From: Planctomycetota bacterium
GTDB lineage: Bacteria > Planctomycetota > Phycisphaerae > UBA1845
Reading direction: 5' to 3'
NCBI GenBank assembly: GCA_016200265.1
Contig: JACQFE010000064.1
Span: 1 to 58,119, forward strand
DNA length: 58,119 nt
Numbering within the stretch: position 1 is the stretch's first letter; each line of letters opens with the position of its first letter. This document shows positions 18,635 to 27,420 of the stretch, one piece after another. Under the pieces are notes generated by a model. That model saw only the letters and a program-made list of their open reading frames with translations, had not been told where the DNA came from and ran no database searches. The translations under genes were made by a program, and so were the position numbers.

Positions 18635-19105
18635 TCAACCCCGGCGTTTCGCGGTTCCATTGAAGTCGAGTTCGAGAGCGGCCTGATGATCCGACACGCG
18701 GAAGATGCCAAGAGAGTAGTCGGTGCCCGGGACCGAGGTGGCGTAGAAATACTCGATGTTGATGTTTGCGGCGGCCAGGATTCCGGCGATCCGCGCAAAG
18801 CCGCCTTCTTCATTGGGGATTGGAATCGCGATCACAGGAACCTCAACGTAGGCCGCGCCCGCACTGTTCAACGCTTCCCGAGCGACGTCCATCTTGTCCA
18901 CGACCATTCGCATCGTGCCGATGTCAACGGTATCCATGACGGTCATCGCCTGGATGTTGACGTCGCGTTCGGCCAAGGCCGCGCAGAGTCGAGCCACGAC
19001 GCCGGGCTTGTTGGCGAGGAACGCTGAAATCTGTTGCTCCGCCTGGGCCCGCAAAGGCTTCGACGCGGCAACGGTCGGGGGGTTTTTTTGTGCGGTTGCG
19101 GCCAT
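18635..19105 (-). CDS. Tandem ACT domain protein
   Basis: 156 aa. After a ~25-residue Ala-rich leader come two ACT domains: residues ~27-85 (ISAFLANKPGVVARLCAALAERDVNI...) and ~93-150 (EEGGFARIAGILAAANINIEY...). ACT domains bind amino acids and small effectors; stand-alone tandem ACT proteins often have a regulatory role in amino acid metabolism. No catalytic domain is attached and the neighbours do not reveal the pathway. The effector is unknown. Confidence 0.8.
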   Translation of the reverse strand: MAATAQKNPPTVAASKPLRAQAEQQISAFLANKPGVVARLCAALAERDVNIQAMTVMDTVDIGTMRMVVDKMDVAREALNSAGAAYVEVPVIAIPIPNEEGGFARIAGILAAANINIEYFYATSVPGTDYSLGIFRVSDHQAALELDFNGTAKRRG

Positions 19106-19276
19106 TTTGATGCGATCAAAGACTCGCGGCTACAGCGAACGCCGTGGCCTTTTGGGCATCAGGATAGCAAACGGACGCCGCCGATTCAAGCACATTGTCG
19201 CGCGGCCCTTATACCCATAGGATCAAACGGCAAAGCAAGTAGGGTTAACGCCTTTGGGAAGGGGACGGCTCATCGT

Positions 19277-19756
19277 ATGTTGACCAACAATTGTGACACA
19301 ATCGGACAAGCCGTGGGGCGTCTTCCCAGCGGGTGCGCCATCCTCACCGTCGCGCATGCCGGGAATTCCACCGGCGTGCTCGTTTCATGGATTCAGCAGG
19401 CGGCATTTGAGCCGCTCATGGTTACTGTTGCGATCAAGCGAGGACGACCGGTTCAAGAGTTGCTGGAGGCTGCCGGTCGCTTCTCGCTGAATTTGATTGG
19501 AGATGATCCGAAGCCCCTGTTCCGTCATTTTGGACGTGGGTTTGCGCTCGGAGAAAATGCCTTTTCAGGTCTTGAAATACTGGACAGCGACTACGGACCG
19601 CTCTTGACCAGTGCGATCGCACATCTCGGTTGTCAAGTGCGAACCCGCGTGCCGGCCGGCGATCATGATTTGTATCTTGTCGAAGTGATCGCGGCGAGTG
19701 TTTCCGCCGATGCAAAGCCGTATGTCCACTCGCGGAGTACGGGGCAATCCTATTGA
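19277..19756 (+). CDS. Flavin reductase-like FMN-binding protein
   Basis: 159 aa from the ATG at 19277, with an AAGGGGA-type ribosome site about 12 bases upstream; a longer upstream reading is basic and Cys-rich and unlike the family. Seen: GRLPSGCAILTVAH (start of the split-barrel flavin reductase domain), the VSWIQQAAFEPLMVTVAIKR strand pair, and the FSLNLI segment. These fit the flavin reductase/flavoredoxin family, which binds FMN or FAD and reduces it with NAD(P)H or serves as electron carrier. No oxygenase partner is nearby. The 3' end is 16 bases from that of the next, convergent gene. Confidence 0.8.
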   Translation: MLTNNCDTIGQAVGRLPSGCAILTVAHAGNSTGVLVSWIQQAAFEPLMVTVAIKRGRPVQELLEAAGRFSLNLIGDDPKPLFRHFGRGFALGENAFSGLEILDSDYGPLLTSAIAHLGCQVRTRVPAGDHDLYLVEVIAASVSADAKPYVHSRSTGQSY

Positions 19757-19772
19757 TGATTCTTGAGATTTG

Positions 19773-20639
19773 TCATTGTGACCCCGTGAACGCGTTCTGG
19801 AAGACGGCGAAATCGGATAAGTCGACGTCCGTATCGTGTTCAAGATCGGCCGCAAGAAAGTCTTCAATGTTGCAGCCGTCGGGTGCGATCGGGTCGTTCG
19901 GGCCCGGCATACATTGCGAGAAAATTGCAAAATCCGTGAGATCGACGTCGTGATCGCCGTCCAGATCGCCATTGACCGGCGGTGGGCCCGTCACCGTAAA
20001 CGTGGCTCCAAAGCTATTGCCAAAAATCGCCGCAGTCGCCGTAATCGCGTAATCGGCCGCGTTGTTTGTGCTCTTGGCATTGGATGCGCCGGGAAATTTC
20101 AGGGACTGAAACGAACTTGACGGAAGCGGCGATCCAAATGGTGGAGCCGCATTTCCGTCGAGGTCGTTTGTGATTCCACAATCATTCGGTCCCGTGTAGG
20201 CGCTACCACCCCAGCTCACCCGCCAGTAGATCCCTCCCAAGTCATCTTCGTAAGTCAGACTTCCCGCGGCGAGATACGATTGGGGAATCAGGCTGGTAAG
20301 CACAAAATCCGCTACGGCGGGCGGCGTTGTCGCGGCGAGAAATTCCGGCGACGCGATGAGGATGCGAATTCCCGATGCCGAGGCGCTGACGTTCGCGTCG
20401 ATATCGAGAACCAGAACCGGATTCTGACCCGCGGCGTCCCATGCGAATAAACGCGCCCCCGACACGAAATTCTGAAAGCTCGCCCGGGTTCGAAGTTCGA
20501 TGGCCTGAGCCGCAGAATTCCCGGCAACACCGCCGATGATCTGGTCGATCTGCATGAGGTGGAAGGTCGCTTGCGCCCCTCCGGCGAGCGCATCCATCAA
20601 AATCAAGGCCAGAATTGCTGAGTGATTGCGTCGATTCAT
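19773..20639 (-). CDS. Secreted protein with C-terminal dockerin-type repeat
   Basis: About 288 aa. Start at the ATG pair 20637-20642; the in-frame extension upstream is not signal-like. Signal peptide ends near GGAQA. The body is a single beta-rich domain I do not recognise (begins FHLMQIDQIIGG, possibly lamin-tail/choice-anchor-like). The C-terminal ~60 residues are a dockerin-type domain: two Ca-binding loops, DLDGDHDVDLTDFAIF and DLEHDTDVDLSDFAVF. In planctomycetes such domains are common in exported proteins and do not imply a cellulosome. No cohesin is visible here. Confidence 0.8.
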   Translation of the reverse strand: MNRRNHSAILALILMDALAGGAQATFHLMQIDQIIGGVAGNSAAQAIELRTRASFQNFVSGARLFAWDAAGQNPVLVLDIDANVSASASGIRILIASPEFLAATTPPAVADFVLTSLIPQSYLAAGSLTYEDDLGGIYWRVSWGGSAYTGPNDCGITNDLDGNAAPPFGSPLPSSSFQSLKFPGASNAKSTNNAADYAITATAAIFGNSFGATFTVTGPPPVNGDLDGDHDVDLTDFAIFSQCMPGPNDPIAPDGCNIEDFLAADLEHDTDVDLSDFAVFQNAFTGSQ

Positions 20640-20866
20640 CATTTTCGATCCATGCTGAATGAAACGGCTATCGAATCCCCCGCTCGTGTTCCGTGAAAGC
20701 CCCCATAGCCAATGTGCGTAACGCATTTCGCGATTGCAACATCTTATTCTAGGTAAATTTTGCTTGTGACCCGAAAGCCCTTTCGATAGCATGATATCCC
20801 GGTCAAATAGACCGCTCGACCCAAGCGGTCGGGAGTCCTACGCACAACTCCTGGGAGGGAGATCGA

Positions 20867-23800
20867 ATGAGCCATTGCTTTCGCCGTCAGGTATCACCAC
20901 GCCATTATACCTCGGGTATCCCAGTTTTGTTTGCGATGGTGATAGGACTCGCGGCAAATCTCGTTAAAGGGCAGCAAATCATCGAGCGACCCTTTGCGGA
21001 CCAGATCGCTCAACAAAAAAACTGGCTCATTCGCGCGGACAAGACTGATCACGGGGCGGTCGAGCTTCAGAAAATCGTTAACGGCATCCCGCTTTATTAT
21101 GAGACCAGCAACCTGAATGCCGCAATCTCAGTGAGTACAAACAAAGTCTGGTCGGGAGGCGTGGCGGGGTTGGCGCTGGATGGAACCGGCGTCACGCTTG
21201 GGATTTGGGACGGCAGTTCCGTCCGCAGGACCCATCAAGACCTCAACGGGCGAGTGACTCTCGGTGACGCGCAGTCTGCGTTTATCGACCACTCCACGCA
21301 CGTGGCCTGCACGATGATTGGCACGGGTCTGTCGCCCGCGGGATCTTTTCCCGCAGGCCAATCCAAGGGAATGTCCTTTCGCGGTCGTTTGACCAGTTTC
21401 GATTTCAATAACGATGAATCAGAAATGCGCGCCGCGGCTGCCGCCGGCTTGCTGGCGTCCAATCATTCTTATGGACTCATCACCGGTTGGAGCTTCGGTA
21501 ATTATGGTCCGGGTGGAAATGGCTGGTACTGGTTCGGCGATTCCACGATCAGTCAGACCGAAGACTACTTCTTCGGCTTCTACAGCTTTCAATCCCAGGC
21601 GTGGGACAAGGTGGCGTTCGACCATCCCAACTATCTCATCGTCGCGGCCGCAGGAAATGATCGCAACGAAGGCCCGTCGCCAGGCGCCACGCATTTCGTG
21701 TTCGTGAACGGAAGCTGGGTGTCGAGCAATACCGCGCGAAGCCGGGACGGCAACAGCGGCTATGACTGCATGTCGCATGGTTCGATCTCGAAAAATGTGC
21801 TTTCAGTGGGTGCGGTCAATGACGTGATCGGCGGCTACTCCGGTCCAGGAAGCGTTTCCATGTCGTCATTCTCATCATGGGGTCCCGCAGATGACAGCCG
21901 CATCAAGCCGGACATTGTCGGCAATGGCGTCGATCTATTCTCCTGTTTCTCCGGCAGCAATACGGCCTATGGCGACCTGAGCGGCACGTCGATGGCGACG
22001 CCAAACGTCAGCGGCTCACTCGGACTCCTCATTCAACACTACCGGGCGACGCATGGCGGCGACGACATGCGGGCGGCCACATTGAAAGGGCTGGTGATCC
22101 ATACGGCCGATGAATGTGGTTCGACGACAGGTCCGGATTATGTATACGGTTGGGGACTCCTCAATACAGCAACGGCGGCGGGCGTCATTACTCAGGATTC
22201 GACCGAGCCCGGCACCATTCAGGAACTCGCCGAAGGTCAGGGCGTGACGCTGCTTCAGGATTGGACATACACCGGCAGTGGGCCCATCAAGGCCACGATA
22301 TCATGGACCGATCCGGCAGGCACGCCGCCGAATCCCGCCGTCGATCCACCGACAAAAATGCTTGTCAACGATCTCGATCTTCGTTTGATCGGCCCGGGCA
22401 GTGTGGAGTATCAACCGTGGAGACTTTCCGCCACCACGCCGACTGCCGCGGCAACCGGCGGAGATAACGACGCCGACAATGTCGAAGTCGTTTCCATTGC
22501 CTCACCGCCGGCGGGTCAATACACCGTCAAGATCACTCACAAGGGAACACTTACCAATGGCTACCAGCGATTTTCGTTGATCCTGACCGGCCTCACGGCT
22601 GGACCCGTTGTCACGGGTGCATGTTGCACCGGAATTAGTTGCATTGGAACGATGACGGAAGCTGACTGCAGCACGGCCGGCGGCACGTGGTACGGCGGAC
22701 TGGATTGCTCGACGTTTACCTGTCCACCACTCGGCGCATGTTGTATCGGATGCCCGCCCTCCTCGACATGCAACGACATGAATGAGGCCGATTGTCTTCA
22801 ATTGGAAGGGCATTGGACTTCCGTTCAGACATGCGCAAGTGTCACTTGCGGGGTCGTCGGTGACACGTGCGCCACGGACATCGTCCCAATTACCGATGGA
22901 GTTCGCGCGTTTGACAATATTTGTGCGACGACAGACGGTCCGACGCCTGTGAACTGTGAAGACGGCTCTCAGCCGTTTCAGGCTGACATCTGGTTCGCGT
23001 ATACGGCCACCTGCACGGGCAACATGACCGCGAGTCTTTGTTCTGGAACCGGCTTCGACACGATGTTGGCAATCTATGCGAACAGCGGCAGTCCCACGGT
23101 TTGTCCCTGCCCGACCGATGCCTCGCTGCAATTTGGGGCTTGCGGTGATGACACGTGCGGCGTGGGAGGCGGACCCTCCGAATTGGTGCGAACTGTCACG
23201 CAGGGAAACTGCTACACGATCCGTGTCGGCGGATGGAGCGGCACACTAGGTTCGGGTCAACTGACGATGACGTGCGTGTCCACGGCGCCGAATCCGGTGC
23301 AGACAGAACCGTCGCCCGTGGACAAGAATCGGTTCATTTCCTTTGTACCACAGAACGGGGGAAGCAACACGGCCATTCGCGTGAAGTTTTTGTCCTTGCA
23401 GCATCCCGATCCGCCGAATCTGGGCCAATACCCGCCGCCTGATTTCAGCGCGTTCGAAAACCAGGTTCGCTGGGTCGCTTCGCCGGGCTATTCTTGCGAG
23501 AGCGGCGGCTCGCCGCCCTGCGTTGTGCCAGGTGATGGCAACTTTGTCGCCGCGACGCTGCAGTGCAACCCGTACTACGCCGATTGGCCGACACTGACTG
23601 GCGGCGGCGTGCTTCACGTCACCGGCGCGGAAATCGTTCCAAGCTCCGCTTACAACGTCGAAGTCCTGCCTTCGGGCTGCCAGGGCAATGAAGGCAGTTG
23701 CTCTGCGGTCTCTACGCCGTTGATCCTTCACACGGCACGCTGGGGCGACGTCGCCACACCGTACCAAACGCCAGCGCCGTCCCCGCTCAGTCAACCGGAT

Positions 23801-23989
23801 ATTGCAGATGTGGCCGCCGTCGTGGACAAGTTCAAGACAACCGCGACCGCACTCTCCGCACCGCGAGTCCGCTTGCAACCTAGCGCGATCGACCTTGGTG
23901 TTCCATTAAGCATCGGCGACATCGCCGCCAATGTGGATGCATTCAAGAACATGGCGTATCCATACGCAGGACCGTCGACATGCCCCTGA
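20867..23989 (+). CDS. Subtilisin-family (S8) secreted serine peptidase with planctomycete C-terminal module
   Basis: 1040 aa, GGGAGGGAG ribosome site. The N-terminus has a signal segment (~18-36). Catalytic residues seen: Asp115 (GIWDGS), His142 (DHSTHV), Asn264 (AAGND) and Ser375 (SGTSMATP). A P-domain-like beta region is around 440-570. Two GACC-type Cys modules (~585-665) follow, then a pre-peptidase-like region (~670-805). Residues ~812-955 form a beta-rich module, and the final ~85 residues hold two dockerin-like helices without classic Ca loops (DIADVAAVVDKFK and SIGDIAANVDAFK), ending YPYAGPSTCP. Exported protease; substrates unknown. No IPTL tail. Confidence 0.9.
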   Translation: MSHCFRRQVSPRHYTSGIPVLFAMVIGLAANLVKGQQIIERPFADQIAQQKNWLIRADKTDHGAVELQKIVNGIPLYYETSNLNAAISVSTNKVWSGGVAGLALDGTGVTLGIWDGSSVRRTHQDLNGRVTLGDAQSAFIDHSTHVACTMIGTGLSPAGSFPAGQSKGMSFRGRLTSFDFNNDESEMRAAAAAGLLASNHSYGLITGWSFGNYGPGGNGWYWFGDSTISQTEDYFFGFYSFQSQAWDKVAFDHPNYLIVAAAGNDRNEGPSPGATHFVFVNGSWVSSNTARSRDGNSGYDCMSHGSISKNVLSVGAVNDVIGGYSGPGSVSMSSFSSWGPADDSRIKPDIVGNGVDLFSCFSGSNTAYGDLSGTSMATPNVSGSLGLLIQHYRATHGGDDMRAATLKGLVIHTADECGSTTGPDYVYGWGLLNTATAAGVITQDSTEPGTIQELAEGQGVTLLQDWTYTGSGPIKATISWTDPAGTPPNPAVDPPTKMLVNDLDLRLIGPGSVEYQPWRLSATTPTAAATGGDNDADNVEVVSIASPPAGQYTVKITHKGTLTNGYQRFSLILTGLTAGPVVTGACCTGISCIGTMTEADCSTAGGTWYGGLDCSTFTCPPLGACCIGCPPSSTCNDMNEADCLQLEGHWTSVQTCASVTCGVVGDTCATDIVPITDGVRAFDNICATTDGPTPVNCEDGSQPFQADIWFAYTATCTGNMTASLCSGTGFDTMLAIYANSGSPTVCPCPTDASLQFGACGDDTCGVGGGPSELVRTVTQGNCYTIRVGGWSGTLGSGQLTMTCVSTAPNPVQTEPSPVDKNRFISFVPQNGGSNTAIRVKFLSLQHPDPPNLGQYPPPDFSAFENQVRWVASPGYSCESGGSPPCVVPGDGNFVAATLQCNPYYADWPTLTGGGVLHVTGAEIVPSSAYNVEVLPSGCQGNEGSCSAVSTPLILHTARWGDVATPYQTPAPSPLSQPDIADVAAVVDKFKTTATALSAPRVRLQPSAIDLGVPLSIGDIAANVDAFKNMAYPYAGPSTCP

Positions 23990-24010
23990 TTCGATGCGCC
24001 ATCGAATCAC

Positions 24011-24859
24011 TTATCGCGGTGTGGGAGTGATATCCTTGGATGAGTCTCGACTCGGCTCATTCATGACCTGATCGGTCACGATGATCTCGACACGCTGGTT
24101 CACCTGATGTCCTGCCTTGTCGTAGACCGTCGACTTCACGCGATCATTGTCGGCCAGCGACATGATTCGAATCTGCTTCCACTCGACGCCCCTGGCCACC
24201 AGCTCTCTCGCGACGGCAAGTGCCCGATCGAACGCCAGTCGCATCGCGCCCTCGGGGTTTTCATAGCCTTCGGCCGCGCTCACATTGCCGCGAACATCGA
24301 CGATCAGGCGCACTCCACGAACGTGCCGGGCGACTTCATTGAGCGATTCGGCCGCGGTGGGCGTCAGCACCGAGCTTCCTTCCTCAAACGGAACCGCTCC
24401 ACAGACGCTGAAGTACTTGCTCGGACGAAGTGATTGCACGTCATGCTCGTCGCCCTTGGGACCATCGGCTTCCACTTGTGCCTTGCCCTTTCGTTCAAGC
24501 AGGTGACGGACGAGCGGTCGATCGTTCGGATCAATTGAATTCAAATCGACTGGGTTATTAAAAGCTTCGCGGATTGAGAGTGCGGCATCCATGAAACTCA
24601 GGGGCGGTTCTTTGGATTCACCTTCGGGACCCGGCTGCTCCTTGCCCGGCGAACCGCCTTTTGGCCCCAGGTTCATGGCCAAGAGAATCACGAAGAATCC
24701 CATCATCAGTGTGACGTTGTCGGCGAAGGAGATGAGCCACTCCGGAGCGCCTTCGTGCTCCTCGTGACCTCCCCCGCCACCATGACCGCCACCGCCATGA
24801 CCTCCTCCGCCGTGGCCGCCATGCTCCTTGGACTCTTCTTCGTGCTTATGTTCCGACAT
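24011..24859 (-). CDS. motB: MotB/OmpA-family stator protein
   Basis: 282 aa. The N-terminal 37 residues are very His- and Gly-rich (HGGGG repeats). A single membrane helix follows, ISFADNVTLMMGFFVILLAM, with Asp47 at the proton-carrying position of MotB. A linker precedes an OmpA-like peptidoglycan-binding domain (~residues 150-270). Together with the MotA-like gene 110 bases upstream (same strand) it forms a proton-channel stator pair. No flagellar genes are in the window, so it may power flagella or another rotary/TolQR-like process; the OmpA domain favours MotB. Confidence 0.85.
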   Translation of the reverse strand: MSEHKHEEESKEHGGHGGGGHGGGGHGGGGGHEEHEGAPEWLISFADNVTLMMGFFVILLAMNLGPKGGSPGKEQPGPEGESKEPPLSFMDAALSIREAFNNPVDLNSIDPNDRPLVRHLLERKGKAQVEADGPKGDEHDVQSLRPSKYFSVCGAVPFEEGSSVLTPTAAESLNEVARHVRGVRLIVDVRGNVSAAEGYENPEGAMRLAFDRALAVARELVARGVEWKQIRIMSLADNDRVKSTVYDKAGHQVNQRVEIIVTDQVMNEPSRDSSKDITPTPR

Positions 24860-24969
24860 GTCGTTGCCGCCCAGCGAACATCCCGCCCCGCCGCTGATTT
24901 ACACAAGAGAATTTTTCCGCTCCGTATGTTTCGACGATTCGATGCTTCGACGATTCAGCGTTTACAGAA

Positions 24970-25755
24970 TCATGCGGCCTTTAGTTTCTCGCGACCCGCC
25001 TTCGGCAGGAACGCCGCCATCTTGTCGACGGTGATTCGCGGATTATCACCTGCCTGGATGGAGGTAATTCCCTGCAGCATCATCTCGCGATTCAGGATTT
25101 CCTCACCCGATCGCAGTGCGAGCTTGTCGCCGATCGGCCCAGCGATGGCATTGGCCAACACCGTGCCGTACATCGTTGCGCATACCGCGACCGCTAGGTT
25201 GTGCCCCATCGTGCCCACGTCGCCGCCGCTTAAGTTGCCGAACATGCCGATCTGCCCGATCAGGGTGCCGACCAGACCGTAGCCGGGGCCATAGAGCTTC
25301 AAAAGATCGAAGAATTTCTTGCCGGCCTTGTGTCGATCCTGCATGGCCAGAATTTCGAGTCGCAGCGTTTGTTCGACGGTCGCCGAGTCAAGCCCGTCGA
25401 TCGTCATGCGCACGCCCGCCGCGAGAAACGGATCGACTTCCATGCAATGCTCGAATTCCGATTCCAGGGCGAGGATTCCGTCACGGCGGCTTTTCTCCGC
25501 CAGCGTGGACATCAGTTTGATCACTTCCACCGGACTCTTGCCCTTTGCGAAAATGAAACGCTTCACGAAACCGGGAACCGACTTGACTTTCTCCATCGGC
25601 AACGCCATGAAGCAAACGCTGATGCTGCCGCCGAAGACGAGCAGAACTCCTTCAAGCGAATAGAACATCGCCCAGTGACCGTGACAGGATTCCGCGGCCA
25701 CAACGCCGATGAGCACGATGCCCAAAAGTGAACCAATAAGACTAGCTATGTCCAT
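24970..25755 (-). CDS. motA: MotA-family proton channel protein
   Basis: 261 aa. Begins with a membrane helix (MDIASLIGSLLGIVLIG) and has the MotA cytoplasmic domain with EGVLLVFGGSISV near residue 35, and the two C-terminal helices around 148-200 with GLVGTLIGQIGMF and MYGTVLAN. Length and topology match MotA/PomA. It lies upstream of the MotB-like gene on the same strand, and the two are likely one transcript. Stator function is inferred from family and pairing. Confidence 0.88.
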   Translation of the reverse strand: MDIASLIGSLLGIVLIGVVAAESCHGHWAMFYSLEGVLLVFGGSISVCFMALPMEKVKSVPGFVKRFIFAKGKSPVEVIKLMSTLAEKSRRDGILALESEFEHCMEVDPFLAAGVRMTIDGLDSATVEQTLRLEILAMQDRHKAGKKFFDLLKLYGPGYGLVGTLIGQIGMFGNLSGGDVGTMGHNLAVAVCATMYGTVLANAIAGPIGDKLALRSGEEILNREMMLQGITSIQAGDNPRITVDKMAAFLPKAGREKLKAA

Positions 25756-26003
25756 AGGCGCAATCAGTCGGCGGCGAAATAGTTATCGCACCACGATTTT
25801 CACATGTTCAATGCTGGAAGTTTTTCGGTTGTTTTGATGAAGCGCTACAAGGGCAACTTGGTCTGAGCCGCGCGCGATAATTCATCGTCTTGGCGGAGCG
25901 CTGGACCGCAATTCTCGGTCGCACACTCATTCACTGACGTTTGGGAGGCGCTGGGTGCGGTTTTCCATAGGTTCAATTGAGAAGGGGTGACGGTGAAGTT
26001 TGG

Positions 26004-26060
26004 GCGCCATGGGCGAATGGCCCGCCCGTATGCGCACTGACAGCGAGCTGCCGGCGGCAC
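26004..26060. repeat. 57-bp degenerate copy of a palindromic repeat (same family as 43565-43622)
   Basis: The block GCGCCATGGGCG...CCGCCCGTA...GAGCTGCC...GGCGGCAC aligns over its full length with the 58-bp element at 43565-43622, with one gap and roughly a quarter of positions changed by my count. The central GGGCG/CCGCCC hairpin is kept. It sits in the 340-base gene-free stretch 25756-26095 between the MotA start and the dockerin gene stop; I see nothing else there. Confidence 0.65.
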
Positions 26061-26095
26061 GACCCAGGCGAATTTGACCAGTCGACTGAGCAGAA

Positions 26096-27277
26096 TCACG
26101 GACTGCAAAGACCGAGCGCTTCACTCGCGCACTGCCCATCCCATTCCGTGTCGCAACAGAACGTGTCGGCATTTGTACCACCGCAAACCTTCTCGCAGCA
26201 GGTTGAATTGTTGCAACCGGCAGTCGCATGGCCCGAAAAGCAATCTCCGGCTTGCGGCGTGCAGGTGAGGAAGCAAGCTCCATTGGCTTCACCCGTGCAA
26301 TCGGCATCCCACATCGTGAGGCAACAGAATGGGTCCGATTGACAAACGGTGTTGCAGCACGATGAATTGTTGCACCCTGGCGTTGTCTGGGCCTCATCGC
26401 AATTTCCGGCGCCGGCCGTGCATGACGCAAAATTCCCGGTGCAGATTCCGACCGCCTCGCCGGCGCAGTAATTATCCCAAACGACGTCGCAACAAAACTG
26501 ATCGAGGGTGCAGGTTTCGTGACAACAAGTTGTGTCGTTGCAACCCGGCTGATTCTTCTGGTTGCCGATGAAGCAGTCGCCGGCGGTAGGTGAGCAAGCG
26601 TCGGTATTGCCACAGCGAATTGTGAGGAGTCCATCTCCTGTGGCGCCAATGTAGCCTCCCACGCGAATGAGGTACTGATGCCCTGAGACCATTGGGACGG
26701 TGACTCGCGATTGCACATTGGTCACATCCGAACCGCAGCCGTCGTCATTGCAGGCCATGGCTTCCGCAGAGGGGCATCCGCAACCGTCATAGACGGCGAC
26801 CTTTGTGTCATAGCTGCTGCCGCACAGACTGACCGCGGCATCCGATGTGCAAGTCGCAGTGTAGCAATACCATAGATCGTTGCTCACTTGCGAGTTGCCG
26901 AAGAAAAGGCATGCGTTGGGCTCGTCAGGTCCGTCGGTCGTCGCACCAATTGTGGAAAACGCGACGGTGCCATCGATTGCATCGATGGGCGAGTCGCAGA
27001 AATTACCTACCTTTCCGGGATGAAATCGCAATTGAAACTGCGCAAAATCCGCAAGATCAATATCTGTATCCGCATCAAAATGCGCCTCGGCGCAAGGCGC
27101 ATCGCTCACCGGTATGTTCGGTCCATGAAAACAGGCGTAGAAGTCTGCGTAGTCCGATAGGCTTATGGAGCCGTCGTGGTCCAGGTCGACGCTGGCCGCT
27201 CTGACAAACTGAATTCCAGCCAAAACAACCCCACACACAACAACATTGCGTAATGAAAGTGTTCTACCTTGCATCAT
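26096..27277 (-). CDS. Secreted protein with N-terminal dockerin and repeated Cys modules
   Basis: About 393 aa from the double ATG at 27272-27277, which follows a GGGGG run on the minus strand. Signal peptide ends near FVRA. Directly after it is a dockerin-like pair (DLDHDGSISLSDYADF; DADTDIDLADFAQF), unusual because these normally sit at the C-terminus. Next is a pre-peptidase-like domain (~80-190). The rest is four repeats of ~45 residues on the pattern C...GCN..xCC..xC..D.FCC...WD..C..EA...C. The same module occurs once in the protein at 7443-10985. Exported; function unknown. Confidence 0.82.
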   Translation of the reverse strand: MMQGRTLSLRNVVVCGVVLAGIQFVRAASVDLDHDGSISLSDYADFYACFHGPNIPVSDAPCAEAHFDADTDIDLADFAQFQLRFHPGKVGNFCDSPIDAIDGTVAFSTIGATTDGPDEPNACLFFGNSQVSNDLWYCYTATCTSDAAVSLCGSSYDTKVAVYDGCGCPSAEAMACNDDGCGSDVTNVQSRVTVPMVSGHQYLIRVGGYIGATGDGLLTIRCGNTDACSPTAGDCFIGNQKNQPGCNDTTCCHETCTLDQFCCDVVWDNYCAGEAVGICTGNFASCTAGAGNCDEAQTTPGCNNSSCCNTVCQSDPFCCLTMWDADCTGEANGACFLTCTPQAGDCFSGHATAGCNNSTCCEKVCGGTNADTFCCDTEWDGQCASEALGLCSP

Positions 27278-27420
27278 TTTTTTCCCCCAACAAGTATAGG
27301 CAGGCTGCAACCGCCGCAGCTGGCGAATTCAGGATTCTATCGCAAATAGGATAGCCACCGTGCGACGCGACTTCAATGTCGATAATTGGGGATTTCCAAG
27401 CGAAAAATGGCTATTGGGGG

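Noticed and set aside
25927..26718. 263-codon minus-strand frame over the Cys-module gene
   Set aside because: It runs in another frame of the 26096-27277 gene, is Ser/Arg-rich with no domain, and the in-frame gene has signal peptide, dockerin and Cys repeats.
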